Notes: generated by a model not told the origin, from the sequence alone. A stretch of 64,000 nucleotides of DNA from Bradyrhizobium sp. ORS 278 (GCF_000026145.1 NC_009445.1:6881001-6945000); one strand, 5' to 3'. Shown: positions 1 through 9,670, numbered from the stretch's first letter. Translations and numbers: made by a program.

Positions 1-2
1 CG

Positions 3-1814
3 AAGACCGCAGCGGACCTCGAGAAGCAGATGGACCGTCTCAACGGCGCCTATGCGAGCATGACAGGCGAGCTCGATGCGGCGGTGGCCAACGTCGTGCG
101 GCCGGAGGACAAGGATCGCCTGCAGAAGATCCGCGCCCTCGGGGCCGACTATCATGCCTCCGCCTCGGAGATCGGCAAGGCCCAGCTCAGGATCATCGAC
201 ATCACGAAGAAGCGGGCCGAACGGTCGGCGGACTGGACCAAGACCTTCGAAGGCTTTCAGCTGTCGCCGGCGCTGATCCGCGCCGCCAATCGCAGCGACA
301 TCGAGCGGGTGCTGAACGAAGCGGATTCCAACTTCAACTCGGTTCAGGCCGCGACCTGGCGCCTGATCGCCACCGGCGACGAGAGCGAGAAGCAGGTCAT
401 CGTCAATCGCACCGGCGGCTTGGAAGACACGCTGGACAGCGCCCGCAGCATCATCAGCGACACCACGCTGCTTGCGACGATCGATGGGCTCGCGAAGAAC
501 GTCAAGTCCTTTTCCGCCGTCACCGCCGAGGCGATCGCGGTGGAGGCCGCCAAGAAGTCGCTGCTCAACACCAAGGCGTTGCCCGCGGCGGGCGAGATCG
601 TCGGGCTGATGCAGGGCGCGCTCGAGACCGCGGCCCGGGACGCCGAGGCCGCCAAGGCGCTGGCGGCCACCGAGCTGAGCCAGACCAACCGCCTGAGCCT
701 GGTCGTGGCCGTCATCGTGATGCTGTCGCTGGTCGGCTCGGTGCTGTTCTCGTTCCTCGGCATTGCAAGGCCGCTGACGCGGCTGAACGGGGCGCTCAAG
801 AAAATGGCGGCCGGCGAGCTGACCATCGAAATCCCCGGCGCCACGCGCGGCGACGAGGTCGGCGAGGTCGCCAAGACGGTGGTGATCATCGGCGAGAACG
901 CCGAGCGCAGGGCGCGCGACGAGGCCGCGGCGCGGGCGCATGGGGATCAACAGGCCACCGAGCGCCGCAAGGCCGACATGATCGCGCTCGCCGACAGCTT
1001 CGAGGCTGCGGTGGGCGAGATCGTCGAGACGGTGCTGACGGCCGCCAACGAGCTGGAGGCCTCGGCCTCGTCGCTGACGGCGACCGCGGAGCGCTCGCAG
1101 CAACTGACGATCACGGTCGCCGGCGCGTCCGACGAAGCCTCCGCCAACGTGCAGTCGGTGGCGTCCGCGACCGAGGAGCTGTCGACCTCGATCGGCGAGA
1201 TCAGCCGCCGCGTCCAGGAATCGGCGCGCGTCGCGAGCGACGCCGTCGACCAGGCGCGCGCCACCACCGGCCGTGTCGGCGAGCTGTCGAAGGCCGCGGC
1301 GCGCATCGGCGACGTCGTCGAGCTGATCAACACCATCGCCGGACAGACCAACCTGCTGGCGCTCAATGCCACGATCGAGGCGGCGCGCGCCGGCGACGCC
1401 GGCCGCGGCTTCGCTGTCGTGGCGTCGGAGGTCAAGGCGCTGGCCGAGCAGACCGCCAAGGCCACCGGCGAGATCGGCCATCAGATCAACGGCATCCAGA
1501 TGGCGACCAAGGAATCGGTCGGCGCGATCACCGAGATCAGCAGCACCATCGAGCGACTGTCCGAGATCTCCTCCACCATCGCCACCGCCGTCGAGCAGCA
1601 GGGCAGCGCGACGCAGGAGATCGCCCGCAATGTCCAGAAGGCCGCGCACGGCACCCTGCAGGTGTCGTCCAACATCACCGACGTCCAAGGCGGCGCCCGC
1701 TCGACCGGCGCCGCGTCCTCCCAGGTCCTCGCCGCCGCCCGCTCGCTGTCGCACAATTCGAGCCGGCTGAAGTCGGAGGTCGGCAAATTCCTGGGCTCCG
1801 TGCGGGCGGCGTGA
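3..1814 (+). CDS. Methyl-accepting chemotaxis protein, 5' end outside the window
   Basis: This is the C-terminal part of a chemoreceptor that senses a ligand and controls the CheA kinase at the inner membrane. The frame is open back to base 3, so the first ATG at 30 is probably internal and the first membrane segment is missing. Visible in order are a helical periplasmic sensor region, a membrane segment around residues 225-250 counted from that ATG, a HAMP linker beginning near IARPLTRLN, and a long coiled-coil signalling domain. The signalling hairpin tip carries the canonical [17 protein letters not shown] motif. The protein ends in FLGSVRAA. No CheR-binding pentapeptide is seen at the C-terminus and no che genes are nearby. 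The family assignment is certain; the ligand is unknown. Confidence 0.95.
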   Translation, partial: KTAADLEKQMDRLNGAYASMTGELDAAVANVVRPEDKDRLQKIRALGADYHASASEIGKAQLRIIDITKKRAERSADWTKTFEGFQLSPALIRAANRSDIERVLNEADSNFNSVQAATWRLIATGDESEKQVIVNRTGGLEDTLDSARSIISDTTLLATIDGLAKNVKSFSAVTAEAIAVEAAKKSLLNTKALPAAGEIVGLMQGALETAARDAEAAKALAATELSQTNRLSLVVAVIVMLSLVGSVLFSFLGIARPLTRLNGALKKMAAGELTIEIPGATRGDEVGEVAKTVVIIGENAERRARDEAAARAHGDQQATERRKADMIALADSFEAAVGEIVETVLTAANELEASASSLTATAERSQQLTITVAGASDEASANVQSVASATEELSTSIGEISRRVQESARVASDAVDQARATTGRVGELSKAAARIGDVVELINTIAGQTNLLALNATIEAARAGDAGRGFAVVASEVKALAEQTAKATGEIGHQINGIQMATKESVGAITEISSTIERLSEISSTIATAVEQQGSATQEIARNVQKAAHGTLQVSSNITDVQGGARSTGAASSQVLAAARSLSHNSSRLKSEVGKFLGSVRAA

Positions 1815-1890
1815 GCCGCGGATTGCGGGCGAACGCAGCGGCGCCTCCGCAGCATTGCTCGGAAGTGAACGCGCTGCGATGGCCCCGGGC

Positions 1891-2016
1891 TCAGGCGGTC
1901 TCGTCGCGCAACTCTGCCAGAACCTGCGGCTCGACCATCAGCCCTTGCCGCTCATAGCGGCCGCGCGTCCGGCTGAAGCGCACGACCACGGCATGGCGCG
2001 CGCTGCGCGCCTTGAC
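1891..2016 (-). pseudogene. C-terminal remnant of a minus-strand gene, cut by the adjacent insert
   Basis: Reading the minus strand from about 2016 to the TGA at 1893-1891 gives about 41 codons with normal high-GC codon use. They include the segment VVVRFSRTRGRYERQG and end in RDETA. Upstream an in-frame stop (TAG at 2019-2017) falls exactly where the sequence becomes AT-rich. This looks like the tail of a once longer gene whose 5' part has been replaced. The RTRGRYERQG stretch reminds me of DUF2293-type proteins, but I am not sure of that. It overlaps the upstream part of the plus-strand ORF. Confidence 0.45.
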
Positions 2017-5000
2017 CTAAGATCGTATCGAGACCGTGTACTGGTATTCGACGCGCCTGCCACATTGCCGCATCTTGCGGAAGGCGCTCAGACATTCATC
2101 CCAGTTGCCACGTCGCGAGAGGTGGAGCGGGAGCTCGCGCCCTACCTCAAGCAGATGCATTCGATCGTCATCTATCCCCGGAATGCCGCGAACTCAGAGC
2201 CAAAGATCCTGCTTGGGCAGATTTCACATGCCGCATTTGGCTCGGCTCTCGCGGAGATGGGCAAAGACCGCGACGAAATTAATCGCCTGGAGGCCGAATC
2301 TGGTCGTTCGCTCACAGTCCTGAGACGAAGGCTCGCATCAGGCGCTTTGCGGACGCCTCTTTGGGCCGACACAAAAACGACGGCATCCAGTCTGGTGCCA
2401 TTCCTCTTCGCCGGCGCATGGCACAGCGCGAACGACGCTGACAGGCTGGCTCTGTCTTTGCTAGCAGAAGAAATACCATACCCACACCTTGAGAGGCAGG
2501 TTCAGCAATTAGCGCTAATTAATGATCCGCCCGTGTGGTCGATAGGACCTTATCGCGGAGTTGTCTCCAAAATTGATCTACTTTACGCAATCGCCGACGT
2601 GGTCACCGCCGAAGACCTTAGGCGCTTTTTCAATATAGCGGAGATAGTGCTAGGAGAAGATGATCCGACGCTCGACCTGGATGACGAAAAAAGATGGGCA
2701 GCCGGCCTCTATGGTAAAACACGCGAATTTTCTAGCCCATTCCGCGAAGGCATATCGGAAACCCTCGTCTTGCTATCAATCGAGGGGCCACACCTTTTCA
2801 GAGCGCGGCTGGGCGTAGATCCAGAAGGCGAGGCAGCACTCCTCGTTCGTCGGCTGCTTGAAAATCCTCTCACCACGCGCAAGCTTGAGGCAAATGATCG
2901 CGACTTGCCTACTTACGCCGAAGCCGCGCCGCGCGAATTTCTATCGATCATCGAACGCGACTTAGCATCGGACAATCCCGCCGTTCTTGGTTTGCTGCGC
3001 CCAGTCTCGACTAGCTTTTTCGGACGAAGCCCGAGCCGCACCGGCCTCTTGTGGGCACTTGAAGGCCTGTCTTGGAATCCGGAAACGCTACCACGCGCGG
3101 CAATCATTCTGGCGCAACTCGCTAGGATCGAAATCGATGACAATTGGGTTAATAAGCCGACCAATTCTCTGCAATCCATTTTCCGGGCATGGATGCCCCA
3201 AACTGCAGCGGATCATAACCAGCGCGTCAGCTTGATGAAAACTCTCGCCAGAACTTATCCCGATGTTGCCTGGCGCCTCTGCGTCTCACAGTTTGATGTT
3301 TATGGTGAAACGGGCCACTACAGCCACAAGCCGCGCTGGCGTTCCGACGGATATGGATTTGGTGAACCTTTCGCGACGTGGGAGCCAATACATTCGTTCG
3401 TCCGAGAGATGATCGAGATGGCTCTCAACTGGCCACACCATACTCTCGAAACGCTTAGCGATCTTGTATCTCGGCTGCGGGTCCTTGCGCCTGAGCACCA
3501 GACGCGGGTTTGGTCCCTGATCGAAACGTGGGCAAAGACTGGAGCGAGTGACGCGGAAAAAGCGGCGATGCGCGAGAAGATTCGCGTCTCAACGCTGTCT
3601 CGACGCGCAGCTCGGCAGTCAAAGAAGGATGCCGCGGCGCGCGCCTTGGTTAAAGCCGCTAAGTCTGCGTATGAAGCCCTTGAGCCAAGCGACCTCCTAA
3701 ATAAGCACGCTTGGCTCTTTCGTGAGCAGTGGCTGGAGGAGTCGGCTGATGAGATTGAAGACATCGAATATACCGACTACAGCAAGCGCTCTGAACGGAT
3801 TCAAGAAGTCCGTGCCGCTGCGCTAAAGGAAGTGCTTTGTGCACAAGGTGTCGGTGGGCTGATCACACTCGCCAAGCGCGGAAACGCCGCCTGGACACTT
3901 GGTGCAGTTGCAGCGATGAACAACGTTCTGGATGAATCACAATTGATCGAACTGATCAATGTTGCTTTGCGTCCGGTTCTGGCTGATGAAACTGACGTTC
4001 ATACCTCCAGAAACTTAATCGGCGGCACGTTTCGCGGGATCGCCGATGATGCAAAGCGCACTCACGTAATTCAGGCTGTGTGTTCCGCATTGTCCGACGA
4101 GCAAGCAGCAAGACTTTTAGTGTTGTGCCCTTATTCAGCGGCGACCTGGGCGATCGTCGATACCCTAGGACCAGATGGCCAGGCAAAATATTGGAGCGAT
4201 GTGGTTCCCGATTGGAGCCCACATTCGGACGATGAAAATAGTCAGAGCGTTGAGCGTCTTCTGAAAGCGGGCCGACCGCGCGCGGCATTCTCGTGTATTC
4301 GCCTGAAGCCAACCGGACTGGACCCGCAGATCCTGCACCGCCTCCTGCAGGATATGGCAACCGGTGGCAATGACAAATCGGGCGAGTATATGCTGGAGCA
4401 TTATAATGTTGAGGAAGCTTTCAAATACCTGAACACTAGTTCAGCACTCTCCCTTGACGAAAAAGCTGGTCTTGAGTTTGCGTATATTGATGTTCTCGCG
4501 CGGCCTTGGGATAGCCGGGGCGACAGCTACGGCATCCCCAATTTGGAGAGATATGTAGAGGCCCACCCGGAGCTTTTTGCCCAGGCAATTGCGTGGGCAT
4601 ACAAGCGGAAAGATGGTGCGGCGGACCCGGATGAGATTCGGGTTCCAGAAGAGCGCGTAAAGGACATGGCCGAGCGTGGGTACAAATTGCTGGAGGCACT
4701 CCAGCGTATTCCAGACCACGATGAGATCGGAAAGTCAGACGCCAATACCTTGGCAAGATGGGTGTCGTCAGTTCGCCAATCTGCGAAAGGCATTAGTCGC
4801 ATTGATGTGGCGGACATGTGCATCGGACGCTTGCTAGCACATTCGCCCGTTGGTTCCGACGGTATCTGGCCTAGTGAATCCGTCCGCACAGTTATGGAAG
4901 AGGTTCACTCTGAACAGCTGATGCGAGGCGCACATACTGGCGTTTACAATTCGCGCGGCGCGGTCTGGCGCGGTGCTGGCGGCGACCAGGAACGAGAGCT

Positions 5001-5148
5001 GGCAACAAAGTACCGCACTTGGGCCGACTCCCTTCAGTCCACTCATCCGTATGTTGCATCGGCTCTGCTGATGCAATTGGTGCGAACCTATGAAGCTGAG
5101 GCAAACCGAGAGGACACGGAGGAAAGCCTCAGGGGTAGGTTGCGATGA
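1993..5148 (+). CDS. Large helical-repeat protein resembling the C-terminal half of a STAND-like or defence-type NTPase, probably N-terminally truncated
   Basis: This is a 1051-residue soluble protein when started at the ATG at 1993. The frame is open upstream to 1855, but those 46 codons lie over the remnant of another gene and are probably not native. I see no Walker A or B motif, signal peptide or membrane segment. The sequence is a long series of amphipathic helices. Family-like landmarks are VERELAPYLKQ near the start, ALEGLSWNPE, WVNKPTNSLQSIF, LLAHSPVGSDGIWP and, near the end, RGAHTGVYNSRGAVWRG. From memory such stretches occur in the C-terminal parts of large uncharacterised proteins that carry extra N-terminal sequence. 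That, with the junction at about 2010, suggests 5' truncation. Base composition is clearly more AT-rich than the flanks, a sign of transfer. Function is unknown; a defence role is only an inference. Confidence 0.6.
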   Translation: MARAARLDLRSYRDRVLVFDAPATLPHLAEGAQTFIPVATSREVERELAPYLKQMHSIVIYPRNAANSEPKILLGQISHAAFGSALAEMGKDRDEINRLEAESGRSLTVLRRRLASGALRTPLWADTKTTASSLVPFLFAGAWHSANDADRLALSLLAEEIPYPHLERQVQQLALINDPPVWSIGPYRGVVSKIDLLYAIADVVTAEDLRRFFNIAEIVLGEDDPTLDLDDEKRWAAGLYGKTREFSSPFREGISETLVLLSIEGPHLFRARLGVDPEGEAALLVRRLLENPLTTRKLEANDRDLPTYAEAAPREFLSIIERDLASDNPAVLGLLRPVSTSFFGRSPSRTGLLWALEGLSWNPETLPRAAIILAQLARIEIDDNWVNKPTNSLQSIFRAWMPQTAADHNQRVSLMKTLARTYPDVAWRLCVSQFDVYGETGHYSHKPRWRSDGYGFGEPFATWEPIHSFVREMIEMALNWPHHTLETLSDLVSRLRVLAPEHQTRVWSLIETWAKTGASDAEKAAMREKIRVSTLSRRAARQSKKDAAARALVKAAKSAYEALEPSDLLNKHAWLFREQWLEESADEIEDIEYTDYSKRSERIQEVRAAALKEVLCAQGVGGLITLAKRGNAAWTLGAVAAMNNVLDESQLIELINVALRPVLADETDVHTSRNLIGGTFRGIADDAKRTHVIQAVCSALSDEQAARLLVLCPYSAATWAIVDTLGPDGQAKYWSDVVPDWSPHSDDENSQSVERLLKAGRPRAAFSCIRLKPTGLDPQILHRLLQDMATGGNDKSGEYMLEHYNVEEAFKYLNTSSALSLDEKAGLEFAYIDVLARPWDSRGDSYGIPNLERYVEAHPELFAQAIAWAYKRKDGAADPDEIRVPEERVKDMAERGYKLLEALQRIPDHDEIGKSDANTLARWVSSVRQSAKGISRIDVADMCIGRLLAHSPVGSDGIWPSESVRTVMEEVHSEQLMRGAHTGVYNSRGAVWRGAGGDQERELATKYRTWADSLQSTHPYVASALLMQLVRTYEAEANREDTEESLRGRLR

Positions 5149-5438
5149 GTCATGTCCGCCACAGAACAGCCCACGCTTGTCCTGAGAGGCTGTGAATCTT
5201 TCGATTTTGGTGATTCTCGACGTGAGTCAAATCAACGACTTAGCCCGTCCGAAAACCGCAAAAATCCAATTCTTTCTCATCCTCTGAGGAGAGTAACAGT
5301 GAGTCCGCACTCCTCTTGCTTGTTTCCGTAAATCCGATTGTTCGCCCCCCCGGAAGACGCTGAGATTGGCCGGAACAGCGCTTATTCTGAATACCAGAAA
5401 ATGTGTTGACGCCGCCCCCAAATCAGTGGTTTTATCCC
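5149..5438. other. AT-richer non-coding tail of the insert
   Basis: No convincing gene is seen in these 290 bases. Composition stays lower in GC than the core genome up to about 5430, where the dispersed repeat begins. This is taken as the right-hand part of the inserted segment. No transposase or integrase fragment is recognisable. Confidence 0.4.
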
Positions 5439-5835
5439 GCGCATCCCGCCCGCACTGAGAGGGGCGTATCGCGATCGTCACGGGACGTTGCGGCGGGGAG
5501 TGGTGGCCGTGGGGCGACGCAGCATCTCGATTTGCGGGTGCGGACGAACGTCGTCATGCGGACGGTCAAGCCGTGTGGTCCCGACACCCCGACGCTGGTG
5601 TCTTGGTCGGCGACGATGCCGATGACGGGGGCAAGCAAGCCCGGTCCCCTGGGAGAGCGCGGAGCAGCCGTTCAAACCATCGCGCAGGGAAGGCCGGGTT
5701 GTTTCCGGCTGAGCCTGTGGTTCCTGCCCCGTGCATTTCTTTCGCACGGGGGCCATGGGTGCCAGTCGGCACTCGGCCTTCCCTGCGCCCTCTCTTCTGA
5801 CGAGGACGCCATCTGCAGCAGAGCTCGGGCCGATC
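5439..5835 (+). repeat. Dispersed ~400-bp repeat, copy A
   Basis: This belongs to the same family as the copies at 16071-16478 (minus) and 62727-63133 (plus). All share an ordered set of blocks: a start block with a CGTCACG core, a GGACGAACG block, a GTGTGGTCC or CGTGGTCC block, GGGGGCAAG, a CCATCGCGC block followed by GGAAGGCCGGG or a variant, a short hairpin with a variable loop, and a closing CGGCCTTCCCTGCG or CGGCCTTCCCCGCG block. The element ends near AGCTCGGGC. No protein is maintained in any frame. I recall similar intergenic repeats from Bradyrhizobium genomes. Here it separates the AT-rich insert from tRNA-Phe. Confidence 0.75.
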
Positions 5836-5983
5836 AGGCAGCGAGATTGCGAGCGCGTGGGCGTGAGCGACCGCTGCGGCGAGTGGCAGGCTGTTTGACA
5901 GGGTTGATCGGAGATCAGGGAGCGGGGCTCAAGCGAGACTTGGGGGGCTCAAACGCCCGGCTTCGCCAAGGGGCTTCGCCGGG

Positions 5984-6045
5984 CACGCTTCGCCCTGCGG
6001 GCTACGGCCTGGCTGCGCCACGCGTAGCCCGCAGGGCGAAGCGTG
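5984..6045. terminator. Perfect 22-bp hairpin abutting the tRNA-Phe 3' end
   Basis: Bases 5984-6005 and 6024-6045 are exact reverse complements, with an 18-base loop. The right arm reaches into the CCA end of the tRNA gene at 6044. It lies just downstream of the tRNA in its transcription direction, so it could act as a terminator or processing signal. The arm sequence GTAGCCCGCAGGGCGAAGCG also looks like a mobile palindromic repeat. A second, imperfect hairpin lies at about 5956-5983. Confidence 0.6.
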
Positions 6046-6119
6046 GTGCCCAGGGGCGGAATCGAACCACCGACACTGCGATTTTCAGTCGCATGCTCTA
6101 CCAACTGAGCTACCTGGGC
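6044..6119 (-). tRNA. tRNA-Phe (anticodon GAA)
   Basis: This is a 76-base gene with encoded CCA. The acceptor arm GCCCAGG pairs with CCTGGGC, followed by discriminator A. The D arm is AGCTCAGTTGGTAGAGC. The anticodon stem TGCGA/TCGCA encloses the loop CTGAAAA with GAA at the anticodon position. The T arm GGTGGTTCGATTCCGCC is canonical. It lies downstream of yacG on the same strand, as I remember from related genomes. Confidence 0.98.
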
Positions 6120-6282
6120 ATGTCTCTTACGGGCCCAAAAAGCCCGACGAGCCGGCGGGTTATAGTCAGACGGGACGGCGCTGTCTACCGCCGAGACGCG
6201 AAGTTTTCACATTCCTTTTGCAGATGCGCAGCGGCCCTTGCGACGGCCGCCACCACCGGCGCAACACCATGAAAACGCTGCT

Positions 6283-6477
6283 CTATTCGACGTCGTCCTC
6301 GTCGCCTTCGGTGGCCGGGATGACATAAGAGCCGCTGAGCCAGCGATTGAGGTCGACGTCGCGGCAGCGCGGCGAGCAGAACGGGCGCGAGGCTTCGGCA
6401 GCCGGCCGGTTGCAGATCGGGCAGCGTCGGATGGGTTTGGCGGGCGCGGTGGTGGAGCGGGTTGATTCGTCGGACAT
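6283..6477 (-). CDS. yacG: DNA gyrase inhibitor YacG-type zinc-ribbon protein
   Basis: A 64-residue protein of the YacG (DUF329) family; the E. coli member binds GyrB and inhibits gyrase. The four zinc ligands are clear as CPIC near residue 19 and CSPRC near residue 34. They are followed by the family signature [16 protein letters not shown] and an acidic tail. It follows maf after 48 bases on the same strand and is the last protein gene before tRNA-Phe. Length is typical of the family. Confidence 0.92.
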   Translation of the reverse strand: MSDESTRSTTAPAKPIRRCPICNRPAAEASRPFCSPRCRDVDLNRWLSGSYVIPATEGDEDDVE

Positions 6478-6525
6478 GGCCGCTATTTAGGCGCCCAGAA
6501 CGTCCAGCGCATCCCTTCAGCCGAC

Positions 6526-7155
6526 TCAGACGCCGACGGTGTTCAGCCAGCCGAAGCGGATCGGAAAGCCCTCGCCGGCGAGCAGCGTCGTGGTCTCGTA
6601 CAGCGGCAGGCCGACGACGTTGGTGTAGGAGCCGACCATCTTGACCACGAACGAGCCGGCGATGCCCTGCACGGCGTAGCCGCCGGCCTTGCCGCGCCAT
6701 TCGCCAGAGCCGATATAGGCCTGGATGTCGTCCTCGCTGAGCCGCTTGAAGCGGACGCGGGTCTCGACCAGGCGCTGGCGGAACGCCTCCTTCGGCGTCA
6801 CCAAGGTGATCGCGGTGTAGACGCGGTGGTTGCGGCCCGACAGCAGGCGCAAACACTGTGAGGCCTCGTCGACCAGATTGGCCTTGGGCAGGATGCGGCG
6901 GCCGACCGCGACCACCGTGTCGGCGGAGATGATGAAGGAGCCGCGAAGCTCGTCGTCGAGCTGGACGGACTTTAGCGCCGCATCGGCCTTGGCGCGGGCG
7001 AGGCGGTTGGCGCAGGCGCGCGGCAGCTCGCCGCGCTTCGGCGTCTCGTCGACATCGGCCGGGCGCAGCGCGTCGGGCTCGATGCCGGCCTGGTTGAGCA
7101 GCGCCAGACGCCTCGGCGAGCCGGATGCAAGAACGATTTTGGGACGGCCGAGCAT
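6526..7155 (-). CDS. maf: Maf-like nucleoside triphosphate pyrophosphatase
   Basis: A 209-residue cytoplasmic protein of the Maf/HAM1 superfamily, which hydrolyses non-canonical or modified nucleoside triphosphates. The N-terminal signature [12 protein letters not shown], the central SADTVV segment and the [10 protein letters not shown] segment are all present. The last matches the GYAIQG-type motif. Length matches the family. It sits upstream of yacG in the same direction. The 182-base gap before it, towards the phosphatase gene, contains no infA, which I would have expected in some relatives. Confidence 0.93.
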   Translation of the reverse strand: MLGRPKIVLASGSPRRLALLNQAGIEPDALRPADVDETPKRGELPRACANRLARAKADAALKSVQLDDELRGSFIISADTVVAVGRRILPKANLVDEASQCLRLLSGRNHRVYTAITLVTPKEAFRQRLVETRVRFKRLSEDDIQAYIGSGEWRGKAGGYAVQGIAGSFVVKMVGSYTNVVGLPLYETTTLLAGEGFPIRFGWLNTVGV

Positions 7156-7337
7156 GCTGATTTCGCTGAGGGATTCGGAAGCCGAGGGGCGGGCGCGCGG
7201 AACCTATCGGAAGGGGTGCCATTCCACAACCCGGAGACTGCGACAAGGCTGCGACAGGCCTGCTCTACGGTGCGAGTTTGAGCGAGGGACGACGCTGGTA
7301 TTTCGGTTCGATGACAGCGGTGGAGGAACCGTGGAAC

Positions 7338-7808
7338 TCACAAGCCGGCCGGGCCGGGCTTGGCGAAGCGCTTGCGGATGCGCGTGAACAGGCCGTCGCA
7401 GACCTCGCGATACGCTGCGAGCTTCTGCTCGCGGTTGCCGTCGGTATTTGTCGGATCCGGCGTCGGCCAATATTCGACGTCGGCGGCGATGGTGCGGGTC
7501 AGCTCGAGGGCCTTGTGGTGTGCTTCCGGCGAGAGGGTGATGATGAGGTCGAAGTTCAGGCCCTCCCAGTCCTCGAGCTCCTCGAACGTGGTGGGCTTGT
7601 GCTGCGAGATGTCCTGGCCGAGCTCGGCCATTACGGAGACGGCGAACGGGTCGAGCTCGCCCTTCTTGACGCCGGCGGAGCGGACGTAGAGCGCGTGCGG
7701 AAACATCTGCCGCAAGAGGCTCTCGGCCATCGGCGAGCGCACGCTGTTCTGCCCGCAGGCGAACAGCACCGCCTGCGGCTGGCGCGCGCGCGGCGGCCCC
7801 TCGGCCAT
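7338..7808 (-). CDS. Low-molecular-weight phosphotyrosine phosphatase / arsenate reductase family protein
   Basis: A 156-residue cytoplasmic protein. The phosphate-binding loop reads CGQNSVRS near residue 18, fitting the C-x5-R-S signature of this fold. The acidic DP segment in WPTPDPTNTDGN near residue 118 can supply the general acid. An N-terminal extension of about 12 residues precedes the first strand. It lies 54 bases downstream of the UPF0262 gene and is likely cotranscribed with hisD. Sequence alone does not decide between protein phosphatase and arsenate reductase; no ars genes are nearby. Confidence 0.85.
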   Translation of the reverse strand: MAEGPPRARQPQAVLFACGQNSVRSPMAESLLRQMFPHALYVRSAGVKKGELDPFAVSVMAELGQDISQHKPTTFEELEDWEGLNFDLIITLSPEAHHKALELTRTIAADVEYWPTPDPTNTDGNREQKLAAYREVCDGLFTRIRKRFAKPGPAGL

Positions 7809-7862
7809 GCGTCTAGGCGCCCTTGGCCGGACGGCAGGACGCGGGCTGGGCGGCGCGCGGCG

Positions 7863-8369
7863 TCACTGGCCCTCGCCCTTCCAATGCAGCACCGTGATCA
7901 AAGTGAACAGCCGGCGCGAGGTCTCGAAATCGACCCGTACCTTGCCCTTGAGCCGCTCCTGCAGGGTGCGCGAGCCCTCGTCATGGATGCCGCGGCGGCC
8001 CATGTCGATCGCCTCGATCTTGTCGGGCGTCGCGGTGCGGATCGCGTTGTAATAGCTGTCGCAGATCATGAAATAGTCCTTCACGATCCGCCGGAACGGC
8101 GACAGCGACAACAGATGCGTCACGACCGGGGTGCCGTCCTCCTTGCGGATGTCGAACATCAGCCGGTTGGCGGTGATGCCGAGATGCAGGGTGAAGGGAC
8201 CGGCGCCGTCGGCGCCCTCGGGCGCGAACAGGTTCTCCTCGACGAGGTCGTAGATCGCGATCGCCCGCTCATGCTCGATGTCCGGACCGGAGCGGCCGAT
8301 CGACTCCTCGTCGAGCGTCACCGCCACGATGCGATTGGTCCGGTCGTCGCCTGGCGGGTGCTGGGTCAT
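7863..8369 (-). CDS. UPF0262 family protein
   Basis: A 168-residue cytoplasmic protein of unknown function that I recognise as UPF0262, seen next to hisD in alphaproteobacteria. The start is the ATG at 8369-8367, which overlaps the hisD stop in an ATGA arrangement. The frame is open further upstream, but that stretch lies inside hisD. Landmarks are [10 protein letters not shown], the acidic [11 protein letters not shown] segment and a [10 protein letters not shown] motif. Translational coupling to hisD is likely. Confidence 0.88.
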   Translation of the reverse strand: MTQHPPGDDRTNRIVAVTLDEESIGRSGPDIEHERAIAIYDLVEENLFAPEGADGAGPFTLHLGITANRLMFDIRKEDGTPVVTHLLSLSPFRRIVKDYFMICDSYYNAIRTATPDKIEAIDMGRRGIHDEGSRTLQERLKGKVRVDFETSRRLFTLITVLHWKGEGQ

Positions 8370-9670
8370 GGCAGATTGAGGCGTATTCCCACGGAGCGTG
8401 AATGGGCGTCGAGACCCTCGGCCTTGCCCAGAGTCATCGCCGCTGGCCCCAGCGCGCGCAACTGCTCCGGACCGCATTTCAACAGCGACGTGCGCTTCAT
8501 GAAGTCGAGCACGCCGAGACCGGAGGAGAACCGCGCCGAGCGCGCGGTGGGCAGCACGTGATTGGAGCCGCCGACATAGTCGCCGATCGCCTCCGGCGTG
8601 TGCGCGCCGAGGAAGATGGCACCGGCATTGCGGACCTTGGCCGCGAACGCATCGGGATCGGCGGTCATGATCTCGAGATGCTCGGCGGCGATGGCGTCCG
8701 CGAGCGGCACGGCCTCGTCGAGGTGGTCGACCTCGATGATGGCGCCGAAATCGGCCCAGGACGCGCCGGCGATCGCGGCGCGGGGCAGGGTCTTGAGCTG
8801 GCTCTCGACGGCGCGGGCGACGTCATCGGCCAGGCGGCGGCTGTCGGTGATCAGGATCGACTGCGCGCTGGCATCGTGCTCGGCCTGGGCGAGCAGATCG
8901 GCCGCGATCCAGTCGGCATTGCCGCTGTCATCGGCGATCACCAGCACCTCGGAGGGGCCTGCGATCATGTCGATGCCGACCTTGCCGAACACCAGCCGCT
9001 TGGCGGCGGCGACATAGGCATTGCCGGGGCCGACGATCTTGGCGACCGGGGCGATCGTCGCGGTGCCATGCGCCAGCGCCGCCACGGCCTGGGCACCGCC
9101 AACGCGGTAGATCTCGGAAACGCCGCCAAGATGCGCCGCCGCCAGTACCAGTGGATTGAGCTTGCCGTCCGGCGCCGGCACCACCATGACGAGGCGAGAG
9201 ACGCCTGCGACCTTGGCGGGAATGGCGTTCATCAGCACCGAGGACGGATACGCCGCCGTGCCGCCCGGGACATAGAGCCCGGCCGATTCGATCGCGCTCC
9301 AGCGCCAGCCGAGCTCGACGCCGGCGACATCGGTGAAGCGCTGGTCCTGGGGCAGCTGCTTGAGGTGAAAGGCCTCGATGCGGTCGCGGGCGAATGTCAG
9401 CGCATCGACGGTCGCCGTGTCGCAAGCTTTCACCGCGGCTTCGATTTCGGACGCCGTGACGCGCAGCGTGGCGGCGCTCAGCTCCAGCCGGTCGAACTTG
9501 GCCGTCGCCTCGAGCAGCGCCGCATCGCCGCGCCTGGCGACGTCATCCACGATGGCGCGGGCGGCGGCTTCGACGTCGGCGGAGACCTCGCGCTTGGCGG
9601 CGAGAAACTGCCGAAACTGGGTGTCGAAATCGGCGCTGGCGCGGGACAGGCGAATGGGCATCTCTGGCAC
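8366..9670 (-). CDS. hisD: Histidinol dehydrogenase
   Basis: A 434-residue zinc enzyme catalysing the last two steps of histidine biosynthesis, oxidising L-histidinol to L-histidine with NAD. Key motifs are [12 protein letters not shown], the zinc and active-site region [15 protein letters not shown] with the catalytic Glu-His pair, and GSNHVLPT near the C-terminus. Length matches the family. A second in-frame Met three codons downstream is also possible as the start. It sits 78 bases after the DUF2948 gene and overlaps the next gene by four bases. Confidence 0.98.
   Translation of the reverse strand: MPEMPIRLSRASADFDTQFRQFLAAKREVSADVEAAARAIVDDVARRGDAALLEATAKFDRLELSAATLRVTASEIEAAVKACDTATVDALTFARDRIEAFHLKQLPQDQRFTDVAGVELGWRWSAIESAGLYVPGGTAAYPSSVLMNAIPAKVAGVSRLVMVVPAPDGKLNPLVLAAAHLGGVSEIYRVGGAQAVAALAHGTATIAPVAKIVGPGNAYVAAAKRLVFGKVGIDMIAGPSEVLVIADDSGNADWIAADLLAQAEHDASAQSILITDSRRLADDVARAVESQLKTLPRAAIAGASWADFGAIIEVDHLDEAVPLADAIAAEHLEIMTADPDAFAAKVRNAGAIFLGAHTPEAIGDYVGGSNHVLPTARSARFSSGLGVLDFMKRTSLLKCGPEQLRALGPAAMTLGKAEGLDAHSRSVGIRLNLP

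Noticed and set aside
1890..6119. tRNA-Phe as the integration site of the AT-rich insert
   Set aside because: No direct repeat of the tRNA 3' end is seen near the left junction at about 2010, no integrase is present, and repeat copy A separates the insert from the tRNA.
5403..6272. Open frame of 289 codons crossing the repeat and tRNA-Phe
   Set aside because: Its C-terminal part is a translation of the tRNA antisense, and the rest is non-coding repeat; such frames are well-known artefacts.
7156..7337. infA between maf and the phosphatase
   Set aside because: The gap is too short for a 72-codon gene and no translation initiation factor IF-1 motif appears in any frame.
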